Below, one piece after another: positions 54,511 to 63,074 of a DNA stretch of 64,000 bases. The stretch covers positions 310,001 through 374,000 of the forward strand of contig NZ_OCND01000001.1 of the NCBI RefSeq assembly GCF_900215535.1, read 5' to 3'. The DNA is from Pseudoxanthomonas wuyuanensis (GTDB taxonomy: Bacteria; Pseudomonadota; Gammaproteobacteria; Xanthomonadales; Xanthomonadaceae). The position numbers and the translations under genes are program-made. Under the pieces are notes generated by a model, which worked only from the letters and a program-made list of their open reading frames with translations, was not told where the DNA came from and ran no database searches. Position 1 is the stretch's first letter. Every line of letters starts with the position of its first letter.

Positions 54511-55539
54511 ATGAACTTCCGGAGTCGGGTCGTTTTGACGGTGGCCGCGGCCGTGATTGGCGGCATGTGCGCGTATGCGGGCGCCACGAATGCGGCCGCC
54601 GATCTCCGCGTGGTTGCCGAGTCGATCAATGCCACATTGAGGGCCAACCACTATCGCCCGGCGCTGCTCCAGGACGACAGGTACCGCCAGCTCGAGTCCG
54701 ACGCGCTGGTGCTCGCCGCGACAGCGCCGTCCGACGAGGCGTTCCGGACCGGCTTCAACGCGCTCTGGAAGCAAGGGCCGTTTTCGCATGTGGCCTTGCT
54801 GCGCGCCGACGAGTCGGCCGATGAGCGGTATGCGCGCATGGATACCGCGCCCGGCGGCGAGAACGCCGTATCGCTGGACTGGCAGGGCGACGCCGCGGTG
54901 CTGACGGTGACCACCATGAGCGGCACCGACACGATAGAGGCGATCGAATTGGCATACGACAAGATCGCCGCACGAAAGCCGGCGCGGCTGATCATCGACC
55001 TGAGGCGCAACGGTGGCGGCGCGTTTGCGGTGGTGCCGCTGGTGGGGCACCTGATCGCGCAGCCGCTGGACGCCGGCGTGTTTGCCAGCGCCGCCTGGTA
55101 CCGGGACCACGACGCGCCGCCGGGACCGCGCGATTTCCCGTCCGCCACGCCATGGCGCGGGTACTCGCTCAGGGCGTTCCAGGCGCAGATGCTTGCGCAG
55201 CCGCTGACCGGCTATCGCATCGATCCCATGCAGCCTCATTACCCGGGTCCGGTCTACGTGCTGACCAGCGCCCGCTCGGTCAGTGCCGCCGAGATTGCCG
55301 CCGACGTGCTGAAGGCCACCGGGAGGGCCACGGTGGTCGGGGAGCGGACACCCGGCGCCGTGCTGTCGTCAAAGCGTTTCGATATTCCCGGCGGCTTCCA
55401 CCTGCTGGTTCCGGTTGCGGATTACTTTTCGATTGCCAACGGACGCATCGAAGGGGTGGGCGTGGCGCCGGATATCGCTGTGGACGCCGACCATGCGCTG
55501 GATGTGGCGCTGGGGCCTGTCAGCGCTCGGGACAGGTAA
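54511..55539 (+). CDS. S41 family peptidase, secreted
   Basis: The 342-residue protein has a signal peptide (MNFRSRVVLTVAAAVIGGMC) and an S41 (C-terminal processing/tricorn-like) protease core with LIIDLRRNGGG. The catalytic serine is in TSARSVSAAE (Ser258), and a GERTPGAVLSSKRF segment follows. No PDZ domain is evident, which separates it from Ctp proteases. It probably trims peptides in the periplasm. ATG 54511 starts the signal peptide. Confidence 0.88.
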   Translation: MNFRSRVVLTVAAAVIGGMCAYAGATNAAADLRVVAESINATLRANHYRPALLQDDRYRQLESDALVLAATAPSDEAFRTGFNALWKQGPFSHVALLRADESADERYARMDTAPGGENAVSLDWQGDAAVLTVTTMSGTDTIEAIELAYDKIAARKPARLIIDLRRNGGGAFAVVPLVGHLIAQPLDAGVFASAAWYRDHDAPPGPRDFPSATPWRGYSLRAFQAQMLAQPLTGYRIDPMQPHYPGPVYVLTSARSVSAAEIAADVLKATGRATVVGERTPGAVLSSKRFDIPGGFHLLVPVADYFSIANGRIEGVGVAPDIAVDADHALDVALGPVSARDR

Positions 55540-55617
55540 CGCCGCCGTCGTTGGCCGCATCCTGGCCGCGTCTGCGTGGAATGGGATGCAGGGGCTGCTG
55601 AGACATGGAGAAGTGTC

Positions 55618-57006
55618 ATGTGGCAACGCATCCTTGTGGCCGGGGCGGTCATGGGCCAGTTGTTGGTGGGCGCGACGGCGCTCGCGCAGGACGAGGCGCT
55701 GGGACCGCCCGACGCGCTGCAGTACCCGGTACAAGCCAGCGAAACCGCGGCGCGTGCGGTCACCGCGCCGTTCCTGCGCAAGGCCATCGAGGACGCCGCC
55801 GACCTGGGACTTTGCGAGGCGCTGATGCGCGAGGCCGGCCACTCGTTCCCGGGCGGTTTCCGGCCGCAGGATTGCACGCCCGCGTTTGCGGCCAAGGTGC
55901 GTGCCGGCGATGGCATCGTTCATTGGCGCAGCGAGAATGCGCGTCCGCTCAAATGCGGCACCGCCTGCTTCGGCCGGCCATTCGCCAGCGCCACTCGGCA
56001 CGTGGACAAGCCCAACCTGCGCGAGACCATGCTGTACGGGCGCCTGCAGTTCAAGATCGATCCGCCGGGCCCGGTGGATCGGGACCTCACCTATGGCTAC
56101 GAGGTGCATGTCCAGTGCAAGGCGGAGAACGGGGCGCGTACCGGCAACATCGAAGTGAAGGTCGAGGTTGGCGATCCGGTGCTGGGCGATCCGCATCCGC
56201 TTGAGTCGGCGCTCGATTTCCTGCTGCTGCCGGTGCAGATTTCGCGGCGCATCGAGTCGACCATCCGTGGCTACCTGCGCACCATTCCAACGGCGGTCAT
56301 CGGCGGCGAAGCGTGCCGTTCCATCGGCGTCAGCCTGGCGCAGGATCCCAAGTTCGATGCGATGCCATTCGACCTGGCGCAGGCGACGGCCGGCGGGGTA
56401 CGCCCGGGGCTGGATGCCGTAGGCGGCGTACTGACGGATCGGGCGCGGGTCGAGTTTCTGTCCATCACCCGCCATCCGTTGCCGCTTGGAGTGGCGGCCG
56501 CGCATGCACAGCCGGGCGCTGTCGAGGCTGGGTATTTCAACGTGTTCCTCAACGGCGCGAACGTGGCGTTTCCGCCCCCGGTGGGCGCACCAGAGGGATT
56601 GCGGCTGCCGCCCGAGGGCGGGAGCGTGGCGCTCAACTATTGCCGGACGGTTGCGCTGGGCGGCGCGGACCGGTTGCAGCTGCTGTTCGTCAATGCGCTG
56701 GGCGGAGCGGTATGGTCGCAGTTTGCGCGTGGTGCGGCCTTCGGCGCCAGCGCGCCGCGACGCATCACCACCGGGCGCACGATCGTGGTACCGGGCACTC
56801 CCAAGCCGCGCGTGGTTCCGCTACGCGAGTTCGAACTGCTCTATCGCATCGTCTACCTGCCAGCACCGGCCGTTTCCGCTGCCTCAACCGGTACCCGCGA
56901 TGGCGAACGGCCCCGGCCGCCGCGCGGCACTCGCGGCCTGCCGGCCGAGCTTGCGGACGCATCGTTGGAAAGCGCGTCCTCCGCCACGCCGTGCCGCGAG
57001 ATCTGA
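55618..57006 (+). CDS. Secreted protein of unknown function
   Basis: The 462-residue protein has a signal peptide (MWQRILVAGAVMGQLLVGATALAQ) and a large beta-rich domain with several cysteines (CGTACFGRPF, GEACRSIGV). Its Pro/Arg-rich tail ends TPCREI. It lies 78 bases after the S41 peptidase gene and could be co-transcribed. No family is recognised. Confidence 0.75.
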   Translation: MWQRILVAGAVMGQLLVGATALAQDEALGPPDALQYPVQASETAARAVTAPFLRKAIEDAADLGLCEALMREAGHSFPGGFRPQDCTPAFAAKVRAGDGIVHWRSENARPLKCGTACFGRPFASATRHVDKPNLRETMLYGRLQFKIDPPGPVDRDLTYGYEVHVQCKAENGARTGNIEVKVEVGDPVLGDPHPLESALDFLLLPVQISRRIESTIRGYLRTIPTAVIGGEACRSIGVSLAQDPKFDAMPFDLAQATAGGVRPGLDAVGGVLTDRARVEFLSITRHPLPLGVAAAHAQPGAVEAGYFNVFLNGANVAFPPPVGAPEGLRLPPEGGSVALNYCRTVALGGADRLQLLFVNALGGAVWSQFARGAAFGASAPRRITTGRTIVVPGTPKPRVVPLREFELLYRIVYLPAPAVSAASTGTRDGERPRPPRGTRGLPAELADASLESASSATPCREI

Positions 57007-57133
57007 ACCGTTACCGGCCGTGGCACCGAAGGAATGCGCCACGGCTTGGCGCCGCTTCAGGAGGAACCTGGCAGCCGCCTGCCAAGGACCGGTGAGCAAG
57101 GATCTTCAACCCGCCGCGCTGCCGCGATCCAAC

Positions 57134-57394
57134 TCAGTCGCTGGCGTCGTGAATCCGGCCCACGCGCTGGCGGTATGCGCGCACGTTGTCGCCATCGATG
57201 CGCGTGCGCTGGGTACCCTTGACCTCATCGACCTTGCGGTCGGAACCGGTCACCGGCTTGGCTGCCACGTCGGTCTCGCGCTCGAACGCGTGCGACTTGT
57301 CGGTGTTGCGGTAATAACGGTAGATGGCCCAGTACAGCGCCACGGCGCCCGTTGGGCCCAGCGCCAGCAGCCATAGTCCATTGTCGTCGCTCAT
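57134..57394 (-). CDS. Small membrane protein of the SPFH operon
   Basis: The 86-residue product has one N-terminal helix (NGLWLLALGPTGAVALYWAIY) and a charged cytosolic tail. Its start overlaps the stop of the zinc-ribbon gene (ATGA), so the three genes 59885-57134 are translationally coupled. It may anchor or regulate the complex formed by the other two. Unknown family. Confidence 0.75.
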   Translation of the reverse strand: MSDDNGLWLLALGPTGAVALYWAIYRYYRNTDKSHAFERETDVAAKPVTGSDRKVDEVKGTQRTRIDGDNVRAYRQRVGRIHDASD

Positions 57395-58713
57395 GAGCCC
57401 GCCCAGATGATCCAGAGGGCGATGCCCTCCAGGAACGTGCCGACGGTCAGCGCCGTCAGCAGCAGCTTCCACTGCTGCACAGGCACGCTGCCCATTGTTT
57501 CGCCGGTGCGGCCGTTGACCGCAATGTAGTGCAGCATGCCGCCATTGCTGCCCGGCTGGTGATACGAATACAACCATACCGGCAGGTACATCGACACCCA
57601 GCGCGTGCCGTGCACGTCCAGGCGTTCCTGCTCCCAGCGCACGCCACGATCGTAGCGCCGCACCGAACTCTCCACCTGCGCGCGGGCAATGGACAGCAAC
57701 TGGTCCTCCAGGCGCGGGCGCAGCTGCTCCACGTCGGTGTCGCGCTTCTCGGAGGTGAAGCCGGACAGATACGATGCGTTCCACTTCACCGCATTCTTGG
57801 TGTCGAACGGCAGGATGGTGTTGATGATGTTCTGCGTGTTGACGCGCGTATTCAGGTTGCCGCGCTCGCGCGAGGATTCCAGCGGCAGGTCGTCGACGGT
57901 GAAGTCGACCGCGCGTTCCACATGGTAGACGTCGGCGTCGTAGTAGGTCTTCTTGTTCTTGTCGGTGCCACGCGTGTACTCGCGCGTCAGGATCTCGCCC
58001 TTGCCGGCCACGCTGGCGCTCGCGTTGCCGTCGACGATCATGTAGGGCAGGTACACGCCCACGACATTCTCGGGCGTGAATTGTTCCTTGAAGGCCTTCA
58101 GCGCGAACAGCCGCCGCTTGTCCACGAACTGGCGGATGCGCGCAATGGCATCGTCCTTTCTGATGTGGAAGGGCAGCACCGCATCGGGTACCGCGCCGTT
58201 GGCAATCTGCTCGTTAATGCCGAATACGTGGCGGCACCAATGGCAGCGCGCCGTCATCGCGTTCTCGGTATTCACCGTCACCTCGGCGCCGCAGCCGGTG
58301 CATTTGAAGGTCATCAGGTGGGTGACGTCGGCGGCGATATCGCGCGCGCCGGATGCGATGACCGTACCCTTGAGCTGGTCGAGGCCTTCGCCCAACCCGA
58401 ACTCATCCTCGACCCGTGCGCCCACCCATTCGTTGCGGCAGTACAGGCAGACCAGGACATCGCTGCCCAGTTTGTGGCGGATGTCGGTGGCGCCGCACTT
58501 CGGGCAGCGGTTCTGCCCGTCCTTGAGTTCGGCCGACGCGGTGTCGATGGCGACTGGATCGGGGGCCTCGATCTCCGCGCGGATGGCATCGGGCAGGGTG
58601 GCGGAGTCGACCGGGAAACTCCCGGGCAGCGGCGGCACCTCCTGCGGTGAGCCAGGGCCGGCGGGGGGCGCCGGCGGCAACGGCGGTGGCGCCGGACGGT
58701 TCGGAATGGACAT
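57391..58713 (-). CDS. Double zinc-ribbon membrane protein
   Basis: The 440-residue protein has a Pro-rich head (1-35) and two zinc ribbons (Cys70/73/89/92 and Cys138/141/157/160). A mostly beta middle domain (YMIVDGNASASVAGKG; WVSMYLPVWLYSYHQPGS) and one C-terminal helix (TALTVGTFLEGIALWIIW) follow. It is of the TFIIB-type zinc-ribbon membrane protein kind often found next to SPFH proteins. It lies 20 bases after the SPFH gene. Activity unknown. Confidence 0.85.
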   Translation of the reverse strand: MSIPNRPAPPPLPPAPPAGPGSPQEVPPLPGSFPVDSATLPDAIRAEIEAPDPVAIDTASAELKDGQNRCPKCGATDIRHKLGSDVLVCLYCRNEWVGARVEDEFGLGEGLDQLKGTVIASGARDIAADVTHLMTFKCTGCGAEVTVNTENAMTARCHWCRHVFGINEQIANGAVPDAVLPFHIRKDDAIARIRQFVDKRRLFALKAFKEQFTPENVVGVYLPYMIVDGNASASVAGKGEILTREYTRGTDKNKKTYYDADVYHVERAVDFTVDDLPLESSRERGNLNTRVNTQNIINTILPFDTKNAVKWNASYLSGFTSEKRDTDVEQLRPRLEDQLLSIARAQVESSVRRYDRGVRWEQERLDVHGTRWVSMYLPVWLYSYHQPGSNGGMLHYIAVNGRTGETMGSVPVQQWKLLLTALTVGTFLEGIALWIIWAGS

Positions 58714-58733
58714 GGGCAGCGTGCGGTTCCGGT

Positions 58734-59885
58734 TTACAGGCCCAACGCCTTTGCCTTGAGGGCGTCATAGTCGGCCTGCGTGATCAGGCCGAGATCGAGC
58801 ATCTGCTTGGCCTTCTGCAACTTGGCCACCGGATCTTCGGCCGCTGGCGCTGCGGGGGCCACGGGCTGCTGCAGCGCGCCGAGGCCGCCGACCATGCCGG
58901 TGGCCATGCCCAGGCCCATGACGCCGGCGGCACCGCCGTTCTCGCCTGCCGACTGGATGCCTTGCGCCACGCTGGCCTGGAGGTTGACATTGCCGCGCGC
59001 ACCGGACAGCGCGTCGGCGCGCTGCACGGTCTTGAGCAGTTCGCGGGTGTTGGCGTCGTACTCGATGGAGACGATGGCGGTCTTGACGATGGCCAGGCCC
59101 CGGTCGGACTTCCACTGGTAACCCTGCTCGACGGCTGCGGACAGGCTCTGCGCGAAGCCCAGCGAATCCTGTTGCAGCTTGGTGATGCGGTTGCCCTTGG
59201 ACGGGTCGTTCGAGTACAGGCTGAAGGCCGGCGCCAGCGAGCCGACCACTTCATTGAACAGCTGGCCGGCGGCCGCGTTGTCCAGATCGGTGAAGTCGAA
59301 CACCTTGCCCGGCTGCAGGTACGACGCCGGTACGAAGTTCTTCACGAACAGGATGGGGTCGACGATTTTCAGCGTGTACGAGCCGCGCGTCACCGCGCCG
59401 ACCTGGGTGTTGAGGAAGCCGTCGTCCCAGTAGATCTCGGACTGGGTGCCGAAGCGGTTCTCCGGCAGTTCCTTCAATGAGACGAAGAACGCCGCCTGCT
59501 GCGAACCCGGCTGGCCGCCGAATTTGAAGCGCTCCCAGCTCTGGGTGATGAACGTGGAGACCAGGCCGTCGCCGGCGAAGAGCGATTTTGAGTTGAGGTC
59601 GTCCGAACGCCACTCGTAGCCGCCGGGCTCGGCGACGAACGCGGTGATCGCGCCGTCCTGCATCAGCAGCAGGCCGTAGCCTTCGGGGACGACAATCTTC
59701 GACCCGTTGGTGATGATGTTGGACGAACCGTTGGTGTTGGAGCCGCGACCGGCATTGGTGCCGCGCGGCACCGCGGCGAACAGCGCCGCCGTCGCCGGCA
59801 GGCCCTCCGGCACGGTGTAGAAATCCTTCCACTGGTCGGCAAGCACGCCGCCGACTGCACCCACCACCGCCTGCACAAGACCCAT
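58734..59885 (-). CDS. SPFH-domain protein with C-terminal SHOCT domain (YdjI/virion core-like)
   Basis: The 383-residue protein starts MGLVQAVVGAVGGVLADQWK and has an SPFH-like core (about 60-300). A Gly-rich hinge and a C-terminal SHOCT domain (DPVAKLQKAKQMLDLGLITQ) follow. It matches the virion-core-protein/YdjI family. SPFH proteins assemble into membrane rings or scaffolds. With the zinc-ribbon protein and small membrane protein downstream it forms a three-gene operon that may organise a membrane complex under stress. ATG 59885 fits the family N-terminus. Confidence 0.87.
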   Translation of the reverse strand: MGLVQAVVGAVGGVLADQWKDFYTVPEGLPATAALFAAVPRGTNAGRGSNTNGSSNIITNGSKIVVPEGYGLLLMQDGAITAFVAEPGGYEWRSDDLNSKSLFAGDGLVSTFITQSWERFKFGGQPGSQQAAFFVSLKELPENRFGTQSEIYWDDGFLNTQVGAVTRGSYTLKIVDPILFVKNFVPASYLQPGKVFDFTDLDNAAAGQLFNEVVGSLAPAFSLYSNDPSKGNRITKLQQDSLGFAQSLSAAVEQGYQWKSDRGLAIVKTAIVSIEYDANTRELLKTVQRADALSGARGNVNLQASVAQGIQSAGENGGAAGVMGLGMATGMVGGLGALQQPVAPAAPAAEDPVAKLQKAKQMLDLGLITQADYDALKAKALGL

Positions 59886-60143
59886 ATCGTCGCTCCGTGA
59901 TTTGTGGACGGGTATGGCACCCGCCATGTCGGCGCGAGTATACCTTTCCGGATGGCATCGCCAGGACTGGTTCGGCCAGGGCACAAGCAGCGGTGCAGGC
60001 CAGCGCGATGCGGCGGTGCGCGGCCGCGCACATGTCGGCGCATTGGCGACTTGCGCCGGCACCTGCCGCTGCCGGCAGCGGCGCATCGGGTGCAGGCATG
60101 ATGCACCGCCTCCGACGTGGCCAGGCTTCCGAACGGGCGGGGA

Positions 60144-60414
60144 CTAGGGCCTGTTAACGCTATTGGGATAGGTCACGTTGCTTTCCAGCGCTTGTCAGGT
60201 GATTGCGCGCGGCGCAGCGACAGGCTGGTGGCCTGTTCAAGCCGCGCGCGGCCGCCTGGCGAGCGCTGGGAAGCAACCCGGAGGGCCGGCACTGAGTGCG
60301 CGCGGTACCGCGTCATCACTCGGGCGTGTATCGACATACACTTCCTCGTTCTTCCTTGTCCCACACGTACTCAGTGTCGGCGTGACCTATCCCAATAGCG
60401 TTAACAGGCCCTAG
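60144..60414 (-). mobile_element. Short non-autonomous element with terminal inverted repeats, copy 2
   Basis: A 271-bp element with the same CTAG ends and ~35-bp inverted repeats (ctagggcctgttaacgctat) as copy 1 at 2812-3108, in reverse orientation. The interior is about 85% like copy 1 by eye but lacks the small hairpin insert. It lies in a 703-bp gene-free gap between the SPFH operon (start 59885) and the gene at 60589. The gap's other parts (59886-60143 and 60415-60588) hold no visible gene, apart from the promoters that must be there. Confidence 0.85.
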
Positions 60415-60588
60415 CCGCCGCGTTGTGGGGTAGGATTTGGCTGCGGTGGTTCCTTGGGGACGGAACGTACCGACTGAGGGCCGTGCGATCGCCGGGGGGG
60501 GCGGTATGCGATGTGCCGGTTGGCAACGTACAGCGCGCTGCGCCCCGCGTGAGGATTCGCGGCGTTTCATCAATTTTGGGGGCTTGCG

Positions 60589-61980
60589 ATGGTACTGGAA
60601 CCGAGAGTGCGCCGGCTGGCGCTGCTGATGCTCCTCGCGTGCGCGGGTTGGGCCCACGCCGCCGACGCCGACGCCGATGGGACGTGGGGCATCTATGCGC
60701 GGTTGGTAGGGACGGTGAAACAGGCAGGACCCAGCGGCTACCAGCTACGGTGGCGCTGGGAAGTGCCGGACGAAGTGCTGGTGCAGGAGTGGGTCGAGCC
60801 ACGTACCGGCAAAGTCGTGTTTACCAATACCATCATGCCGGGTGTAAGTCCTGGCACGCTGCGGGTCAAAGGGTCCTACCTTGGCGGCAAGGAATGGGAC
60901 GGTACTGTCGAACCCGATGGCAGCGTGGTCTTCATCGGGCGCGGACTGTTGAAGGCGCCTCATCGCGTGGTGCTTACCGTCAACGACACTTACGAGATAC
61001 GCAGAGTGCAGTTGCGCGCAGGGCAGGTGGTGTCGGAATCGCCCGCACAGAATCTCAGCCGCTTTGCTCCGGTCGACGCGACGGGCGGGGCGTTGCCGGG
61101 CGATGCACCGGCTGCGCCTGTGGGCGCTGGCTCGGGAGCGGTAGTCGCAGCGCAACCGGCCCCCGTACCGGCGCAGCCTGCGAAACCGCGTACGGCCGAA
61201 GAACTCGAAGCCGAAGCCATCGCGTTGCAGGAGCAGGCCGCGGCCTTGCGCCGTGCGCAGGCCGACGCCGCCGAGCAGGAGGTTGCATCGGCAGCGCAGG
61301 CCGAAATCGCCCGGCTCGAACAGCTTGCGCGGGATGCTGGCGCGGCCGCGGATGCCGCGAAACGCGAGGCAGAGGAGGCGCAAGCGTTGGCGCAGGCGGC
61401 GGATCCGCCCAAGCCAAAACCGCGGCCATGGGTGAAGGGCGCCGACAACCGCGACTGGTGGTCTTACTGCGCGTATGGCGTGCATGGCGGAGACTCTTTC
61501 ATCACCCAGCTCATCAACCAACGGATCTACCACCCCTACGAGGGGCCGCGGGACGAGTACGACGCCTATGACGGCCCCAACCGCGATGACGATGTCGAGG
61601 AACGATTCATTCGCGCAATGCAGACCTCCGGCCTGGTGCCGCAGCAGGGCGGCTATATCGGCGTGAACTGCAAGACGTTCGGTTCGCGCGATTCTGCCGA
61701 CTACTACTACCGGCAAGCGCAGCAACAGGACCCGGCGCCGCGCCGCGTGCTCTGGCTGCGTCTTGAAGACGAGCAGATCGTTGGCAGCCGCAACCTTCCC
61801 ACGCTGGAGGAACTGGCGGCCATGAAACGCGCCGCCGAGGAAGCCAGCCGTCGCGCCGAGGCCGCTCGCGCCGCTGCCGCCGACGCAGCGCGACTGGAAG
61901 CCGCTCGCCAGAAGAGCCGGAAACTCAAGAAAGATTGCGAAGCCGGCGTGCCTGGCAGCTGCGTTGCGTCCAAGCAATGA
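60589..61980 (+). CDS. Secreted coiled-coil protein of unknown function
   Basis: The 463-residue protein has a signal peptide (LALLMLLACAGWAHA) and an N-terminal beta domain (60-165). An Ala/Pro linker and a long coiled coil (about 200-270; EELEAEAIALQEQAAALRRA) follow. A globular part (YCAYGVHGGDSFITQLINQR; CKTFGSRDSADYYYRQ) is followed by a second coiled-coil tail ending CEAGVPGSCVASKQ. Periplasmic or surface location is likely. Function unknown. Confidence 0.78.
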   Translation: MVLEPRVRRLALLMLLACAGWAHAADADADGTWGIYARLVGTVKQAGPSGYQLRWRWEVPDEVLVQEWVEPRTGKVVFTNTIMPGVSPGTLRVKGSYLGGKEWDGTVEPDGSVVFIGRGLLKAPHRVVLTVNDTYEIRRVQLRAGQVVSESPAQNLSRFAPVDATGGALPGDAPAAPVGAGSGAVVAAQPAPVPAQPAKPRTAEELEAEAIALQEQAAALRRAQADAAEQEVASAAQAEIARLEQLARDAGAAADAAKREAEEAQALAQAADPPKPKPRPWVKGADNRDWWSYCAYGVHGGDSFITQLINQRIYHPYEGPRDEYDAYDGPNRDDDVEERFIRAMQTSGLVPQQGGYIGVNCKTFGSRDSADYYYRQAQQQDPAPRRVLWLRLEDEQIVGSRNLPTLEELAAMKRAAEEASRRAEAARAAAADAARLEAARQKSRKLKKDCEAGVPGSCVASKQ

Positions 61981-62132
61981 ACAGAGCAAGGGCGGAGTCG
62001 TCGTTCCTGCACAGGTCACGAGCGACTTCGCCTCCAAGCGTTGGCCTTCCTTGGCTGCCGCAAGGCGAATCCGGGCTTTTCTTGCGTTGGGTGCGTTCGA
62101 CCGACCGGCACAAGCTGTGCGCCGTTGCGGGC

Positions 62133-62837
62133 CTACCGCGCCTGCGCCGTTGCCGGTGGCGTCGCGGTGTCCTTGTTCGCGGCTACCCAGCGGCTGGCGG
62201 CATCGCCCATCAGGGCTACACCGGCCAGGGCGAAGATCCATAGCGTGGCTTCGCGCGCGCCTCGTTGCAGACGTGCGCGCCAGCGGGCGAAGCGTTCGTC
62301 GGTGCGGCGGCCCAGCAGGGCATGCAAACCAAGCAGCAGCAACGGCGGTGCGATGAAGATCAGGTTGTAGCCTACCAGTAGCGGCAGCCACTGCGCGGCT
62401 CCAAGTTCGGCGCCTATCATCAGGGCGATGGCGGCGAAGTAGGGCAGCGCGGTCACCAGTTCTGCGGCGGTCACCGCCATGCCCAGCGCAACGAAGCCCA
62501 GCAGTTTTCCGGTGGCCGGCAGGTTCGGTTGGTGCGCTGAGTGAGCGGTGGACGGCGCGAAGATGGCGTATACCAGCAGCGCAGCGCCCAGCAGGCCCTG
62601 CACGATTAGGGCAATCGGGTGATCCAACGCCTGGCCCAGACGCTGGCTCAGTGCGGTGAAGCCCAACATCATGGCGGCACCCAACGCCAGGTAGCTCGCC
62701 AATATGCCGGCCACGTAGGCAAGCAGGCGCGGCGCGGGTTGCGGGCGGGAAAGCAGCCACAACGCCACGACCAGGGCGGAGGGATTCAGGCTGTCCAGCA
62801 AGGCCAGCAGCAACAGGCTCGGCAGCAGGGTGTCCAT
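62133..62837 (-). CDS. GAP/LysE-superfamily membrane protein
   Basis: The 234-residue protein has six to seven hydrophobic helices and the start MDTLLPSLLLLALLDSLNPS, with the DSLNPS/ALVVALWLL motif of the GAP (Sap, peptidoglycolipid-addressing)/LysE family. The C-terminus is basic. Members export small or lipid-linked solutes; the substrate here is unknown. It converges with the gene ending at 61980. Confidence 0.82.
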   Translation of the reverse strand: MDTLLPSLLLLALLDSLNPSALVVALWLLSRPQPAPRLLAYVAGILASYLALGAAMMLGFTALSQRLGQALDHPIALIVQGLLGAALLVYAIFAPSTAHSAHQPNLPATGKLLGFVALGMAVTAAELVTALPYFAAIALMIGAELGAAQWLPLLVGYNLIFIAPPLLLLGLHALLGRRTDERFARWRARLQRGAREATLWIFALAGVALMGDAASRWVAANKDTATPPATAQAR

Positions 62838-63074
62838 TCGGGTGAGGAGTATCGAGGGTGCGGCAGATTACCGCAGTCGCGTCATATGCGCCGCCCGCGC
62901 CGCCACGCGTTCGCGCGCCCTGCCGGATGGGCCGCGTCTTGTACCTGAGTCAAGCCGCAAGTGCTCCCGCGGATTCGCGCCGTGGGCTGTTGCTGGGCAA
63001 CCGTGCCGTGGGCTCTTTCGCGGGCGCCTGGCATCGGTTAACTTGCGTGCGGGGATTGGAAAACGGGGAACGGA

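Noticed and set aside
60745-62760. Long minus-strand frame through two genes
   Set aside because: It spans the coiled-coil gene and the GAP gene in the wrong frame and has no domain.
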